64,000 bases of DNA from Streptomyces curacoi. Its GTDB lineage: Bacteria; Actinomycetota; Actinomycetes; Streptomycetales; Streptomycetaceae. Shown one piece after another: positions 17,569 through 25,002 of this stretch. Location of the stretch: assembly GCF_001513975.1 (NCBI RefSeq), contig NZ_KQ947996.1, forward strand, positions 110,174 to 174,173. The letters are read 5' to 3'. The notes under the pieces are model-generated. The model was given only the letters and a program-made list of their open reading frames with translations. It ran no database searches and was not told where the DNA came from. Numbering within the stretch: the stretch's first letter is position 1; each line of letters begins with the position of its first letter. The position numbers were made by a program, and so were the translations under genes.

Positions 17569-19022
17569 CGGGCATCCTCCTCGTCGTCGAACTCGGCGTC
17601 TGCTTCGGCCGCGGCAGCGGGGGTCCGGCGGGCCAGTGCGTCCTGGTAGGCGTTTCGGTAGAGCCGAGTGACGTCCAGGCGCGCGATGTAGAGCTCCGTC
17701 GACAGGGCGCTCTGATGTCCGAGCAGGTCACGCAGCACCAGCATCGGGTCGGACTTGATCAGGTAGAGGGCCATGGCCGCGTCGTCGCCGGTGTCCGCGA
17801 CCAGGGCGGCGGCTTGCCGGTAGAACCCCTTGATCAGCTGCTCGAGGGTGGCCATGGCCATCGTGTGCCTGAGCCGGTGCGAGGCTGTGGTGGGGAAGCG
17901 GGGCTCGTACCGTTCGCGGATCCTCACCGATGTTCGACGGAACACGGTTGACCAGTCCACGAAGGGTTTTCCCGTGGACTGCAGGCCCACCAGGGGCGAT
18001 TGGCCTTCCGGGGTGACCAGGCACAGCCGCTCCGCGGGCCGCAGCTGCCGCCATGATCTGCGTTCCCCGTTCAGATGGGCGCCCTCCCAGTCGGGAACCT
18101 CGACCAGCAGAGGAGTGCCCAACCGTGCGGGCGGCCGCCATCGGAACCCTTCCGCCGAGGCGGCACGGTCCAAGTCGATGTACTGATGCATCTCGGCGAG
18201 CGCCCCGTAGTGGATCCAGGACGTCCGGGCCTTCTGCCCCTTGGTCAGTGCATGGCCCAGCGGGAAGAGCACGGGCAGAGTGGTCGGACGGGCGGGCAGC
18301 GGCGGCACCTCGTAGATCGTGAGGTAGGTGAACTCCTGCTTGCGCAGCCCGCTGGACAGCACGCTCTTCGCCATCGCGGCATTTCGTGCCCCTTCGCGCG
18401 GTCGGCGATACCGACGGTCCGGCTCGCCGTCCGGCCCCAGCCCGGCGAGCGCGTGCACGAAGAGGTCGGCGAAGTCCTCCTCGAGGTACTTGATCGTCGT
18501 GTGCGGCCGGGGCTGCCGCTGTCGTGCCAGGTTGATCTGTACGTCGACCAGCACGCCATCCGCGATCCGCTTGCCCGCGCGGTAACTGAACGGGACCGCC
18601 GTACATAGGCCCTCGCTCTGAGCCCACCGATAGAATCTCGACAGGATCCCGATGTGCAGGTTCCAGGTGGTGTGATCCCACCGCTGCTTCAAGGGCCCGT
18701 TGAAGCGGTGCTCGGCGTACATGCTCAAGGCGGCGCGGAGTTCTTGGCGGTCGCCCAGCGGATGGACACCACGGACTTTGAGGAATGTCATCCACTCGCA
18801 CAGGCAGCCGGCGTTGTTCTCCCACGTACGAACGGCTGAAGCTCCTTCGAGGGGAAGCTCCCTCAGCCACCGGTTGGCATACACGGCAGGGCGAGGCGCT
18901 CCAAGGGCGTCCTCGAAGAGCAGGTCGTCGTCAATGACGATTGGCATCCCGGTCCGGATGAGCGGCTGACGGGACACATTCCAGGACTCCCACCCCGCCG
19001 GAGTGAAGCTGCTCATGTGCAT
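17565..19022 (-). CDS. tyrosine-type site-specific recombinase, first of three
   Basis: A 485-residue tyrosine recombinase. An N-terminal SAM-like core-binding domain (residues about 60-150, TWENNAGCLCEWMTFL and FYRWAQSEG) precedes a catalytic domain with Arg in SSGLRKQEF, HRLRHTMAM (His-x-x-Arg), LLGHQSALSTELYI (His and nucleophile Tyr). ATG 19022 is the longest start; no strong binding site is seen there, and MPIVIDDD at 18947 is an alternative. It begins the operon and lies about 85 bp from the point where dnaE2 sequence resumes. Confidence 0.8.
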   Translation of the reverse strand: MHMSSFTPAGWESWNVSRQPLIRTGMPIVIDDDLLFEDALGAPRPAVYANRWLRELPLEGASAVRTWENNAGCLCEWMTFLKVRGVHPLGDRQELRAALSMYAEHRFNGPLKQRWDHTTWNLHIGILSRFYRWAQSEGLCTAVPFSYRAGKRIADGVLVDVQINLARQRQPRPHTTIKYLEEDFADLFVHALAGLGPDGEPDRRYRRPREGARNAAMAKSVLSSGLRKQEFTYLTIYEVPPLPARPTTLPVLFPLGHALTKGQKARTSWIHYGALAEMHQYIDLDRAASAEGFRWRPPARLGTPLLVEVPDWEGAHLNGERRSWRQLRPAERLCLVTPEGQSPLVGLQSTGKPFVDWSTVFRRTSVRIRERYEPRFPTTASHRLRHTMAMATLEQLIKGFYRQAAALVADTGDDAAMALYLIKSDPMLVLRDLLGHQSALSTELYIARLDVTRLYRNAYQDALARRTPAAAAEADAEFDDEEDAR

Positions 19023-19106
19023 GAGAGGAGACGCTAGGTATCCGACACCTTAACGTGCAACAGACTCGAACGGCCCTTCGCCTGCTGCGACTTCGGAATG
19101 CGACAC

Positions 19107-20575
19107 GGTGACAAAGCAGCCACTTCCGCCAGGTTCATCGCCGCGAGGCACGGCACCGAACCGCCCCGCTACCCGCACCCCGACCTGGAACCGATCCTCG
19201 ACGACACGTACGGAGTCATCATCTGGCGTGAATAAGTCATCGCCATCTTCGCAAGAATGACCGTCTGTGACCGTGCCGCTGGCGACGTTGCCCGCCGTGC
19301 TCTCGCCGACACCGAGCGCCTGCCGAAGGTGGAGGACTGGTTCCGGCCCGCCGCCACCTCGCCCGGCTACGCCGCAGCCGTCATCGACGAAGTCTGGGGC
19401 ATCATCAAGGAGTTCGGGGCGTACGGGTTCTGCCGGGCGCATGCCGTCGCGTTCGCCGTGCCGGCCGTCCAGTCCGCCTGGCTCAAGGCGCACCATCGGC
19501 GGCCTTCTACGCGGGCCTGCTGGAACACGACCCCGGCATGTGGCCGATGCGGGTGATCGTCTCGGACGCCCGACGCCTCGGCGTCCCCGTCCTCCCCGTC
19601 GACGTCAACCACTCCCGCCCCGCGCACAGCGTGGAGCGGACCGACCAGGGATGGGAGGTACGCCTCGCGCTGTCCACGGTGCGCGGGATCAGCGATGCCG
19701 AGGCCGCCCGGATCGCCGCCGGGCAGCCCTACACCTCGCTGCAGGATCCGTGGCAGCGGGCACGGCCGTCGCTGCCCACCGCCCAGCGGCTCATCCAGAT
19801 CGGCGCGCTCGGTCCGCTGCAGGGCGAGCTGACCCGGCGGGATCTGCTGCTGGAGGCCACCGAACTGCACCGGCATGCCCGAAATCGCGCCGCGGTCGAC
19901 GGGCAGCTGCCCCTCGGCGAAGAGGCCGTCACCGCCACGGCGAGCGGCCTGCCCGAGATGACCCGCCGCGAGCAGCTCACCGCAGAACTCAACATCCTGT
20001 CCGTCGACGTCAGCCAGCACCTGATGGAACACCACCACCGGCTGCTGCGCGAGCTCGGCGCCACCGACGCCGCCCACCTGCAACAACTCCACCCAGGGCA
20101 GCGCGTCCTCGTTGCCGGCGTGCGCGCCTCCACCCAGACACCCCCCATCGCGTCCGGAAAGAGGATCATCTTCGTCACGCTCGAAGACGGCTCCGGCCTC
20201 GTCGATCTGGTGTTCTTCGAGGACAGCCACGACGCGTGCGCCCACACCGTGTTCCACTCCGGGCTGCTGCTGGTGCGGGGCACGGTCGAGCGCCGAGGCA
20301 ACCGGCGTACCGTCGTCGGTGAGATGGCCTGGGACCTCGACCAGGTCGCGGCCGCCCGCCGGGACCACGGTCCCCAGACCGCACTCAAGCTGCTCGGCCG
20401 CGCCGCGCCGGCGCCCACCCCCGCTCAGCCCACACCCTCGGGCGCACCGCCCCGAACCCTGCCGGATGGCACCGCCGGAGCACGGCTCCACCCCTACGCT
20501 GATCTCCAGCCAGCAGGAACACGCTCCCCTGACCTGCGCAGGCTCGGGCACCGAAGCCCCGGTTCTCCAGGCTGA
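19107..20575 (+). pseudogene. dnaE2: dnaE2 C-terminal fragment
   Basis: The last 480 or so residues of DnaE2: FIAARHG, YPHPDLEP, DDTYGVIIW, then a stop (TAA) where the family has Gln in EQVI, a one-base nonsense change near 19232. KEFGAYGFCRAHAVAFAVPA follows, then a frameshift near 19493 before FYAGLLEHDPGMWPMRVIV. The remainder is intact, including the OB-fold (VLVAGVRASTQTPP) and the typical end ARLHPYADLQPAGT. Fragment B stops at 5462 at the same point in the protein, so about 13.6 kb now separates neighbouring codons. Confidence 0.85.
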
Positions 20576-20576
20576 T

Positions 20577-20627
20577 GTGTGTCTCATGAGACACACCCGT
20601 ACGCCCACCCGCGGGTGGGCGTACGGG
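20577..20627. terminator. two perfect palindromes after dnaE2
   Basis: A 20-bp perfect palindrome (20577-20596, half site GTGTGTCTCA) is followed, sharing one base, by a 32-bp perfect palindrome (20596-20627, half site CCCGTACGCCCACCCG). They start two bases after the dnaE2 stop codon. The second is a likely intrinsic terminator stem. The first has no T-rich tail and might instead be an operator or a second stem. The rest of 20628-20883 shows no gene that I can support. Confidence 0.6.
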
Positions 20628-20883
20628 ATTCAGGTGCTGGATGGGACTGCATGTCGCCTCTGGTCAACGCGCGGCGTTGCATCTGGGCGGTTCGGTCGCG
20701 GTCCAGCGCCGGCAGCCACACGAACAGGTGATTGACCCCTCGTGCGTCACAGCCGCTCGTAGCTGGGTGATAGGTGTGGCGATGTTGCTCACCACTGTTG
20801 TTTGGAAAGGAAGGTACGTGCCCGTGTTGCTCCCCGTTCTCCGCTGGCCTTGGTAGCAGATCCAAGGAACGATGACATGAAGG

Positions 20884-20911
20884 GGCGCCCCGGACGATCG
20901 TCCGGGGCGCC
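20884..20911. terminator. 28-bp palindromic terminator
   Basis: A perfect 28-bp palindrome (arms GGCGCCCCGGACGA and its complement) lies 84 bp past the stop of the small secreted-protein operon that is read leftwards. A very GC-rich stem without a U-run is typical of Streptomyces terminators. It would work in either direction. Confidence 0.6.
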
Positions 20912-20994
20912 TCCCAATACCGGATCAGCCGGTGTTTTGACGCGTGGCCTGGACGACCAGATAGCCTCGGCTCCCCGCCGTACCAGACCGCAAG

Positions 20995-21279
20995 TCATGA
21001 ATACATCTGATCCGTTCTCTGACCAGGGCTGGAGACCGTAACCATTGCTCCCTGCAGGGACTTGCTGGCGTCCAGGATCACCGCACCTCGCGTGCTGGCG
21101 CACCGGAAGCGGTCAGTGTGCTCCGAGCCGCCGTCCAACACCGAAATCAGCGCTCCCTGCCCCACACATTCCGCGTTCACCAGGGGCGGTGTCACAGCCG
21201 AAGCACCGGAGGCGCCGGCAGCGACAGCAGCCGCGGAGACGAGCGTACCCAGGAGCATGGCGACGGTGCGGCTACCCAT
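20995..21279 (-). CDS. small secreted hypothetical protein
   Basis: A protein of about 94 residues with a signal peptide (MGSRTVAMLLGTLVSAAAVA, cleavage near ASA-V). The mature part is about 65 residues with two Cys (AECVGQG and FRCASTRG) that could form a disulphide. No family is recognised. ATG 21279 overlaps the stop codon of the upstream gene by eight bases and lacks its own clear binding site, so translation is probably coupled. An in-frame ATG at 21297 is an alternative. Confidence 0.55.
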   Translation of the reverse strand: MGSRTVAMLLGTLVSAAAVAAGASGASAVTPPLVNAECVGQGALISVLDGGSEHTDRFRCASTRGAVILDASKSLQGAMVTVSSPGQRTDQMYS

Positions 21280-21589
21280 GGTTGATGAACACATCACGGT
21301 TCACGTTCTGAGGGCTCAGGCCCACCATAGGAATTCCCTGGCGCACGTTCTCCGCATTGAGAAGGTACGCCCCCACACCCTCGTTGACGAACTTGCGTTC
21401 CTGCACCGAGTTGGGGCTCAGCTGATTCGATGACTGGCCTTGCTGCAAGTTCTTCAAACTTACGAGCGGCGCCGGAGCGCGCCCGTCGGCGAGTGCTGCC
21501 GTGGCACCCATTCCCAACACACTCACCGCAGTACACGCCACCACGCCCACGCAGATGGGAACGCGACGCAAGTTCTGGATCATCATCAT
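21272..21589 (-). CDS. small secreted hypothetical protein
   Basis: A 105-residue protein with a signal peptide (IQNLRRVPICVGVVACTAVS, cleavage near ALA-D). The mature part is rich in Asn, Gln, Ser and Val, with two similar stretches, QLSPNSVQERKFVNEG and GLSPQNVNRDVFINHG, suggesting an internal repeat. It has some flavour of surface-assembly proteins of aerial hyphae, but I do not recognise a rodlin or chaplin. The first codons are ATG-ATG-ATG without a clear binding site. It is cotranscribed with the overlapping downstream gene. Confidence 0.55.
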   Translation of the reverse strand: MMMIQNLRRVPICVGVVACTAVSVLGMGATAALADGRAPAPLVSLKNLQQGQSSNQLSPNSVQERKFVNEGVGAYLLNAENVRQGIPMVGLSPQNVNRDVFINHG

Positions 21590-21614
21590 CCAATCGTCTG
21601 ATCGAAGCTGGCCA

Positions 21615-21899
21615 TTAACCGCAACGCCAGAACCTGACCGGCGTCACCGCCGCCCTGCGATAAGTCACCCGCAAGAGGCTGCTTCCAGTGCCCAGGTGCG
21701 GCGCCGTCTGCTGCCAGCCCGGCTGGTGGCGTCCACGCATGTTCTCGACGGTGGCGTCGTACAGCAGAAGCTTCCGGGTGAGGCCGGCATCGCACAGCAC
21801 CACGACGGTCTGCTGGCCGAGCTGGATGCGTACCAGGTTGTCGCAGACAACGACGGCCGCTCGCCCACTGGCGTGGCCGGTCACACAGTCGTGCCGCAT
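21615..21899 (-). pseudogene. possible transposase C-terminal remnant
   Basis: On the minus strand an open frame of 94 residues contains AAVVVCDNLVRIQLGQQT followed by a basic tail. The pattern resembles the small beta-barrel at the end of some IS481-like transposases, but the match is weak and no catalytic part is present. It is read away from the ImuB gene. The 21590-21906 interval has no better candidate. Confidence 0.25.
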
Positions 21900-21906
21900 C
21901 AGGCTG

Positions 21907-21920
21907 CGCTCGCACGTTCG
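21907..21920. promoter_or_regulatory. LexA-like box before imuB
   Basis: CGCTCGCACGTTCG agrees at 12 of 14 positions with the Gram-positive LexA consensus CGAACRNRYGTTCG. One half site is perfect and the other is degenerate. It lies 40 bp before the imuB start, where an SOS operator would be expected for a mutasome gene. Confidence 0.4.
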
Positions 21921-21959
21921 ATTTGCGTTCGATAGCGTGAGGGGTGGGAGGTAGGTGTC

Positions 21960-22967
21960 ATGGCCCTGGACGCGATGGCACGCGAGGTGTCGACCGTGAT
22001 GCACGTGCGATGCCCGGACCCGCTGCCGGAGCGGACCTACCGGCAGGTCCTCGAACAGTTGGCGGACCTGTCCCCGGTGGTGCAGGCTCTGCCCCCGTCC
22101 GCGGCCCTGGTGGAGCTGAAGGGTGCGCTGCGGTACCACGGCGTGGATGCCCGTCGGCTCGGGGAGATCCTGCGGGACCGTACGATCTCCCGCCTCGGCG
22201 TCGATGTGCGGGTCGGTATCGGCCCTTCCGTCACGGTCGCGGCCACCGCCTCCGCCCGGATCCCCCCGCCGGGCGGTGTCCTCGCCATCAGCCCCGGCCA
22301 GGTCGCCGACTGGCTGGGGCCGTTGCCCGTCGAAGCCCTGCACGGCATCGGCCCGCGTCAGGCCGAGGTGCTGCGAGAGTACGGCATCCACTGCGTCGGT
22401 CTGCTCGCCGCCGTACCGCCGGCTACCGTGCAGCGCCTGCTGGGCGGCAAGGCGGGGCGCCTCGCCGCCGACCGGGCTCGCGGCGTCGATCCACGGCCGG
22501 TCGTTCCCCGCGCGCTGCCCGCCTCTGCCGCCGTCAGCTGTGCCTTCCCCCGTCCCGCCCTGGACGGTGCTCAGGTGCGGTCCTGCCTGCTCGACCTGGT
22601 CATGCAGCTCGGACGGCTGCTCCGCCGTCGCGGCCAGGCCGCCCGCGCCCTGACCCTGACCGTGCGGTTCGTCGGCGGCACCAGCTGGGAGAAGACCCGC
22701 CGCCTCGCCGAGCCGTCCGCACACGACGAGGACCTGCGCACTCTGGCCTGCCGGCTCATGGACGGCGCAGGCCTCCAGCGCGGCCGCCTGACCGGACTCG
22801 CCCTGAAAGGTGAGGACCTCCTCGACGCCGGCCAGGTCGCCGAGCAGCTCAGCCTCGACCGCGCGCGAGAGTCCCGCCTGGTCGCCGAAGAGGTCATGGA
22901 CCGCATTCGCGACAAGTTCGGACCCGGTGCCATCGGGACCGTCGGCGCCTTCCGGCACGCGCCCTGA
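21960..22967 (+). CDS. imuB: ImuB-like Y-family polymerase homologue
   Basis: A 335-residue member of the DinB/ImuB family: DVRVGIGPSVTVAATAS (palm), LHGIGPRQAEVLREYGI (helix-hairpin-helix) and little-finger sequence ALTLTVRFVGGTSWEKTR. Where active Pol IV has the SxDE acidic pair, this protein has PPSAALVELKG, and the first metal-binding Asp region is altered too. It is therefore probably a non-catalytic ImuB-type partner that recruits DnaE2. ATG 21960 follows GGGAGG. Its normal partner, dnaE2, is destroyed in this window. Confidence 0.75.
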   Translation: MALDAMAREVSTVMHVRCPDPLPERTYRQVLEQLADLSPVVQALPPSAALVELKGALRYHGVDARRLGEILRDRTISRLGVDVRVGIGPSVTVAATASARIPPPGGVLAISPGQVADWLGPLPVEALHGIGPRQAEVLREYGIHCVGLLAAVPPATVQRLLGGKAGRLAADRARGVDPRPVVPRALPASAAVSCAFPRPALDGAQVRSCLLDLVMQLGRLLRRRGQAARALTLTVRFVGGTSWEKTRRLAEPSAHDEDLRTLACRLMDGAGLQRGRLTGLALKGEDLLDAGQVAEQLSLDRARESRLVAEEVMDRIRDKFGPGAIGTVGAFRHAP

Positions 22968-23041
22968 TCCGTCCGGCGAAAGCCGTCCGCTGCGTCCGGT
23001 CGCCGACCAGTACGACGCGGCCGGGCCCGGGTGCTGGTCGG

Positions 23042-23179
23042 CTACTCGGAATCGTCCCCCTGGACCTGGTAGCTCTTGGTCCAGGTGGCCCCGCAGCGGC
23101 AGGAGAGGTGCTCCACGAGCTCACCGTTCTCGGAGACTCCGAGGCCCTGGTTGAGGCGGACGTGCACATGCTCGGACAT
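23042..23179 (-). CDS. 45-residue protein with a Cys-x-Cys motif
   Basis: ATG 23179 follows GGAAGGAAAG. The peptide reads MSEHVHVRLNQGLG, then a C-terminal part with LSCRCGATWTK. Only one Cys pair and a few His residues are present, so it may bind metal as a dimer or with partners. Similar short proteins are common in Streptomyces but have no assigned role. It is read on the opposite strand to imuB and converges with it. Confidence 0.55.
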   Translation of the reverse strand: MSEHVHVRLNQGLGVSENGELVEHLSCRCGATWTKSYQVQGDDSE

Positions 23180-23327
23180 GGGCAGACTTTCCTTCCCGCA
23201 AGCCCGCCGACTCGGAGGCAGGCTGAAAGCCTTCATTCTCCGCAGATGGGGCAAAGCTTGCGTAGGAGCCACGTCACATCCTGTAGCCCATTGAGTCCTC
23301 GGTGAGTCCTCGGTGAGCCCTCGGTGA

Positions 23328-23714
23328 TCACCGGTCGGTCGGCGAGGTGGCCGGGGTGTCCTGCCGAGGCTGCTCATGGGCGTGCGCTTCCAGTGGTGGC
23401 ACGCCATACCGGTCGGCGCGGTGCTGCTCGCGGGGAGCGGTGATCCTGAGCCGGGGGGTGTCGACGGCGCCGGGCGGCACGGGGATGGGTCGGCGGGCGG
23501 CGAGGCGGCCCACCCAGTGTCGGCCGCAGATCGGGCAGGGCGGCGCTCCCTGGGGCTCATAGGGGGACGTCACGCCGCGGCCATCGCGAGTGAAGTACTC
23601 CCATTCGTCCCCGTTGTCGTCGCGGTAGTGCTGCACGTCGTAGTCGACGCTCCACTTGTGCCAGCAGTGGCCGCAGGTGAATTCCACGCGCTCGACAGCC
23701 AACTCGGTAATCAT
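23328..23714 (-). CDS. 128-residue zinc-ribbon-like hypothetical protein
   Basis: ATG 23714 has AAGGAGG about 6 bases upstream. Two CxxC pairs are seen, FTCGHCWHKW (residues about 12-21) and PPCPICGRHW (about 58-67), enough for one zinc ribbon. Between them lies an acidic stretch (YRDDNGDEWEYFTRDG). The C-terminal half is Pro/Arg/His-rich and probably disordered. It sits beside the heat-shock group and points away from the STAS gene. Function unknown. Confidence 0.65.
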   Translation of the reverse strand: MITELAVERVEFTCGHCWHKWSVDYDVQHYRDDNGDEWEYFTRDGRGVTSPYEPQGAPPCPICGRHWVGRLAARRPIPVPPGAVDTPRLRITAPREQHRADRYGVPPLEAHAHEQPRQDTPATSPTDR

Positions 23715-23933
23715 CGGCTTGCCTCCTTTCGGATGGCCGTCGGCTCCAGCCTGGGTATTTGTCGTCATCTTGACCCTTACCTGTGGGTATTTTATGCACG
23801 TGACATGAGGGGTTTTGGGCGGTAAACCTGATTTGTCGGCTTTTTCGGATCCGCGGTCCGCGGTGTATCCGGCCCGGTCGGGGAACCTGATGCACTCCAT
23901 GGCGAGCCGCACGACAGGAAAGGGGGCCGAGAC

Positions 23934-24308
23934 ATGGTGACCGGCGATGTCCTCTTGCCTCTTTCCCTGTCCCTGCGCCGCGAACAGGGGTGGTCCGTGC
24001 TGGATGTGTCCGGGCAGGTCTCCCTCGCCACTCGGGTCGAGCTGGCCGGGTACCTGGGCCGGCTCGCGGCGGCGAGGGCCCCGGCGCGCATCGTCGTCGA
24101 TGTCTCGAACGTCGCTGTCTGCGATGCCGTGGGCCTCGGTGCGCTGTGGGCGGCGCATGTACGGGCCACTCAGCGGCCCGGCGACGAGCTGCGGCTGGTC
24201 TGCGGTGAGAGCCGCATGCTGCGCATCCTGGACGTCAGCGGGGTGGGCCGGGCCGTGCCGGTGTTCCGCACCGTGGGCGAGGCGCTGCAGTCGGGCGCCC
24301 CGGAGTGA
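23934..24308 (+). CDS. STAS-domain protein, lacks the phosphorylatable Ser
   Basis: A 124-residue STAS-domain protein of the anti-sigma-factor antagonist type (GWSVLDVSGQVSLATRVELAGYL, ARIVVDVSNV). In classical antagonists the next motif is D-S/T-S/T-G-L-G, with a Ser phosphorylated by the anti-sigma kinase. Here it reads CDAVGLG, with Ala at that place. The protein therefore should not be switched off by phosphorylation, and may be constitutively active or serve another partner. No anti-sigma kinase gene is adjacent. Confidence 0.75.
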   Translation: MVTGDVLLPLSLSLRREQGWSVLDVSGQVSLATRVELAGYLGRLAAARAPARIVVDVSNVAVCDAVGLGALWAAHVRATQRPGDELRLVCGESRMLRILDVSGVGRAVPVFRTVGEALQSGAPE

Positions 24309-24397
24309 ACAGGTAGCCCTGGGGTGTGCCAGGAGTCCTGAGTGGGCCCGTCGTCCGACCGCTTCCACGTCGGGCCACGGGCCCGGTCGCCTGGCCG

Positions 24398-24820
24398 TCA
24401 GCCGGCGATCTCCTTCTTCTCCTCGGTGTGGCTGATCTCGATCTTTCGTGGCTTCGTCTCCTCGGCCGCCGGGATCCTGACCGTCAGCACCCCGGCGTCG
24501 TAACTGGCCTCGATGTGTTCGACGTCCAGGGACTCGCCGAGGAACAGCTGCCGCTGGAACACCCCGTGTGGCCGTTCGTCCGCGACCATCTCCGCCGGGG
24601 AAACCTCGGGTGCGGGGCGCTCGGCGCGCACGGTCAGCACGTTCTGCTCGACACTCAGATCGATGCCGTCCGGGTCGACGCCGGGAAGGTCCACATGGAC
24701 CCAGACCGCACCTTCGCGCTCGTAGGCGTCCATCGGCATGGTCGCCGGCCGGGCCACGGTGCCCAGGAACTGCTCGGTCAGGCGGTCCAGTTCACGGAAG
24801 GGATCGGTGCGCAGCAGCAT
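24398..24820 (-). CDS. hsp20: Hsp20/alpha-crystallin small heat-shock protein
   Basis: A 140-residue small heat-shock protein: MLLRTDPFRELDRLTEQ at the N-terminus, then an alpha-crystallin domain (VWVHVDLPGVDPDGIDLSVEQNV in parts, GVFQRQLFLGESLD, ASYDAGVLTVRIPA) with the A-x-x-x-G-V-L signature. The C-terminal I-x-I is KIEIS. ATG 24820 has AGAGGAG 10 bases upstream; GTG 24829 is possible. It is divergent from the J-domain/DnaK/GrpE genes and acts as an ATP-independent holdase feeding DnaK. Confidence 0.85.
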   Translation of the reverse strand: MLLRTDPFRELDRLTEQFLGTVARPATMPMDAYEREGAVWVHVDLPGVDPDGIDLSVEQNVLTVRAERPAPEVSPAEMVADERPHGVFQRQLFLGESLDVEHIEASYDAGVLTVRIPAAEETKPRKIEISHTEEKKEIAG

Positions 24821-24915
24821 CGCCGTCACGCTCCTCTGGGATGGTGACAGGGCCGTCTTCGAGGGCCGCTTCCACTAACCGCTCTCACTGCCCATATACC
24901 TCAAACCGGGGCATA

Positions 24916-24944
24916 TTGACAATGGGTGAGTGAGGATATATCCA
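24916..24944 (+). promoter_or_regulatory. promoter of the J-domain gene
   Basis: TTGACA (24916-24921), a 17-base spacer and TATCCA (24939-24944). The same -35, spacer length and -10 occur before dnaK at 25587. On the opposite strand TGTCAA and TATATG, 17 bases apart, could drive hsp20, overlapping this promoter. Imperfect inverted arms (CTCACTGCCCAT near 24884 and ATGGGTGAGTGAG at 24922) flank the region and might be an operator. No CIRCE or HAIR element is seen. Confidence 0.55.
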
Positions 24945-25002
24945 GTGCTGATAGGAGATTTCTGGTGTTTGCGCAGGTCGAGCGACCGGGGAGGTGAGGG
25001 CG

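Larger units (their letters stand above)
13133..19050 (-). mobile_element. three-recombinase integrase module (RIT/Tn554-like)
   Basis: Four minus-strand genes overlap by 4 bases or nearly touch: three large tyrosine-recombinase relatives and a TnpC-like protein. This recalls recombinase-in-trio elements and the TnpABC set of Tn554. The right border must lie between 19022 and about 19107, where dnaE2 resumes. The left border is uncertain: 12874-13132 holds no gene and no clear terminal repeat. The middle recombinase is frameshifted, so the module may be immobile. Confidence 0.6.

Noticed and set aside
20806..20856. A possible leader peptide after AAGGAAGG, coding for about 12 residues with two Trp codons.
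   Set aside because: No following biosynthetic gene or attenuator pair is present, and the palindrome at 20884 is explained as a terminator.
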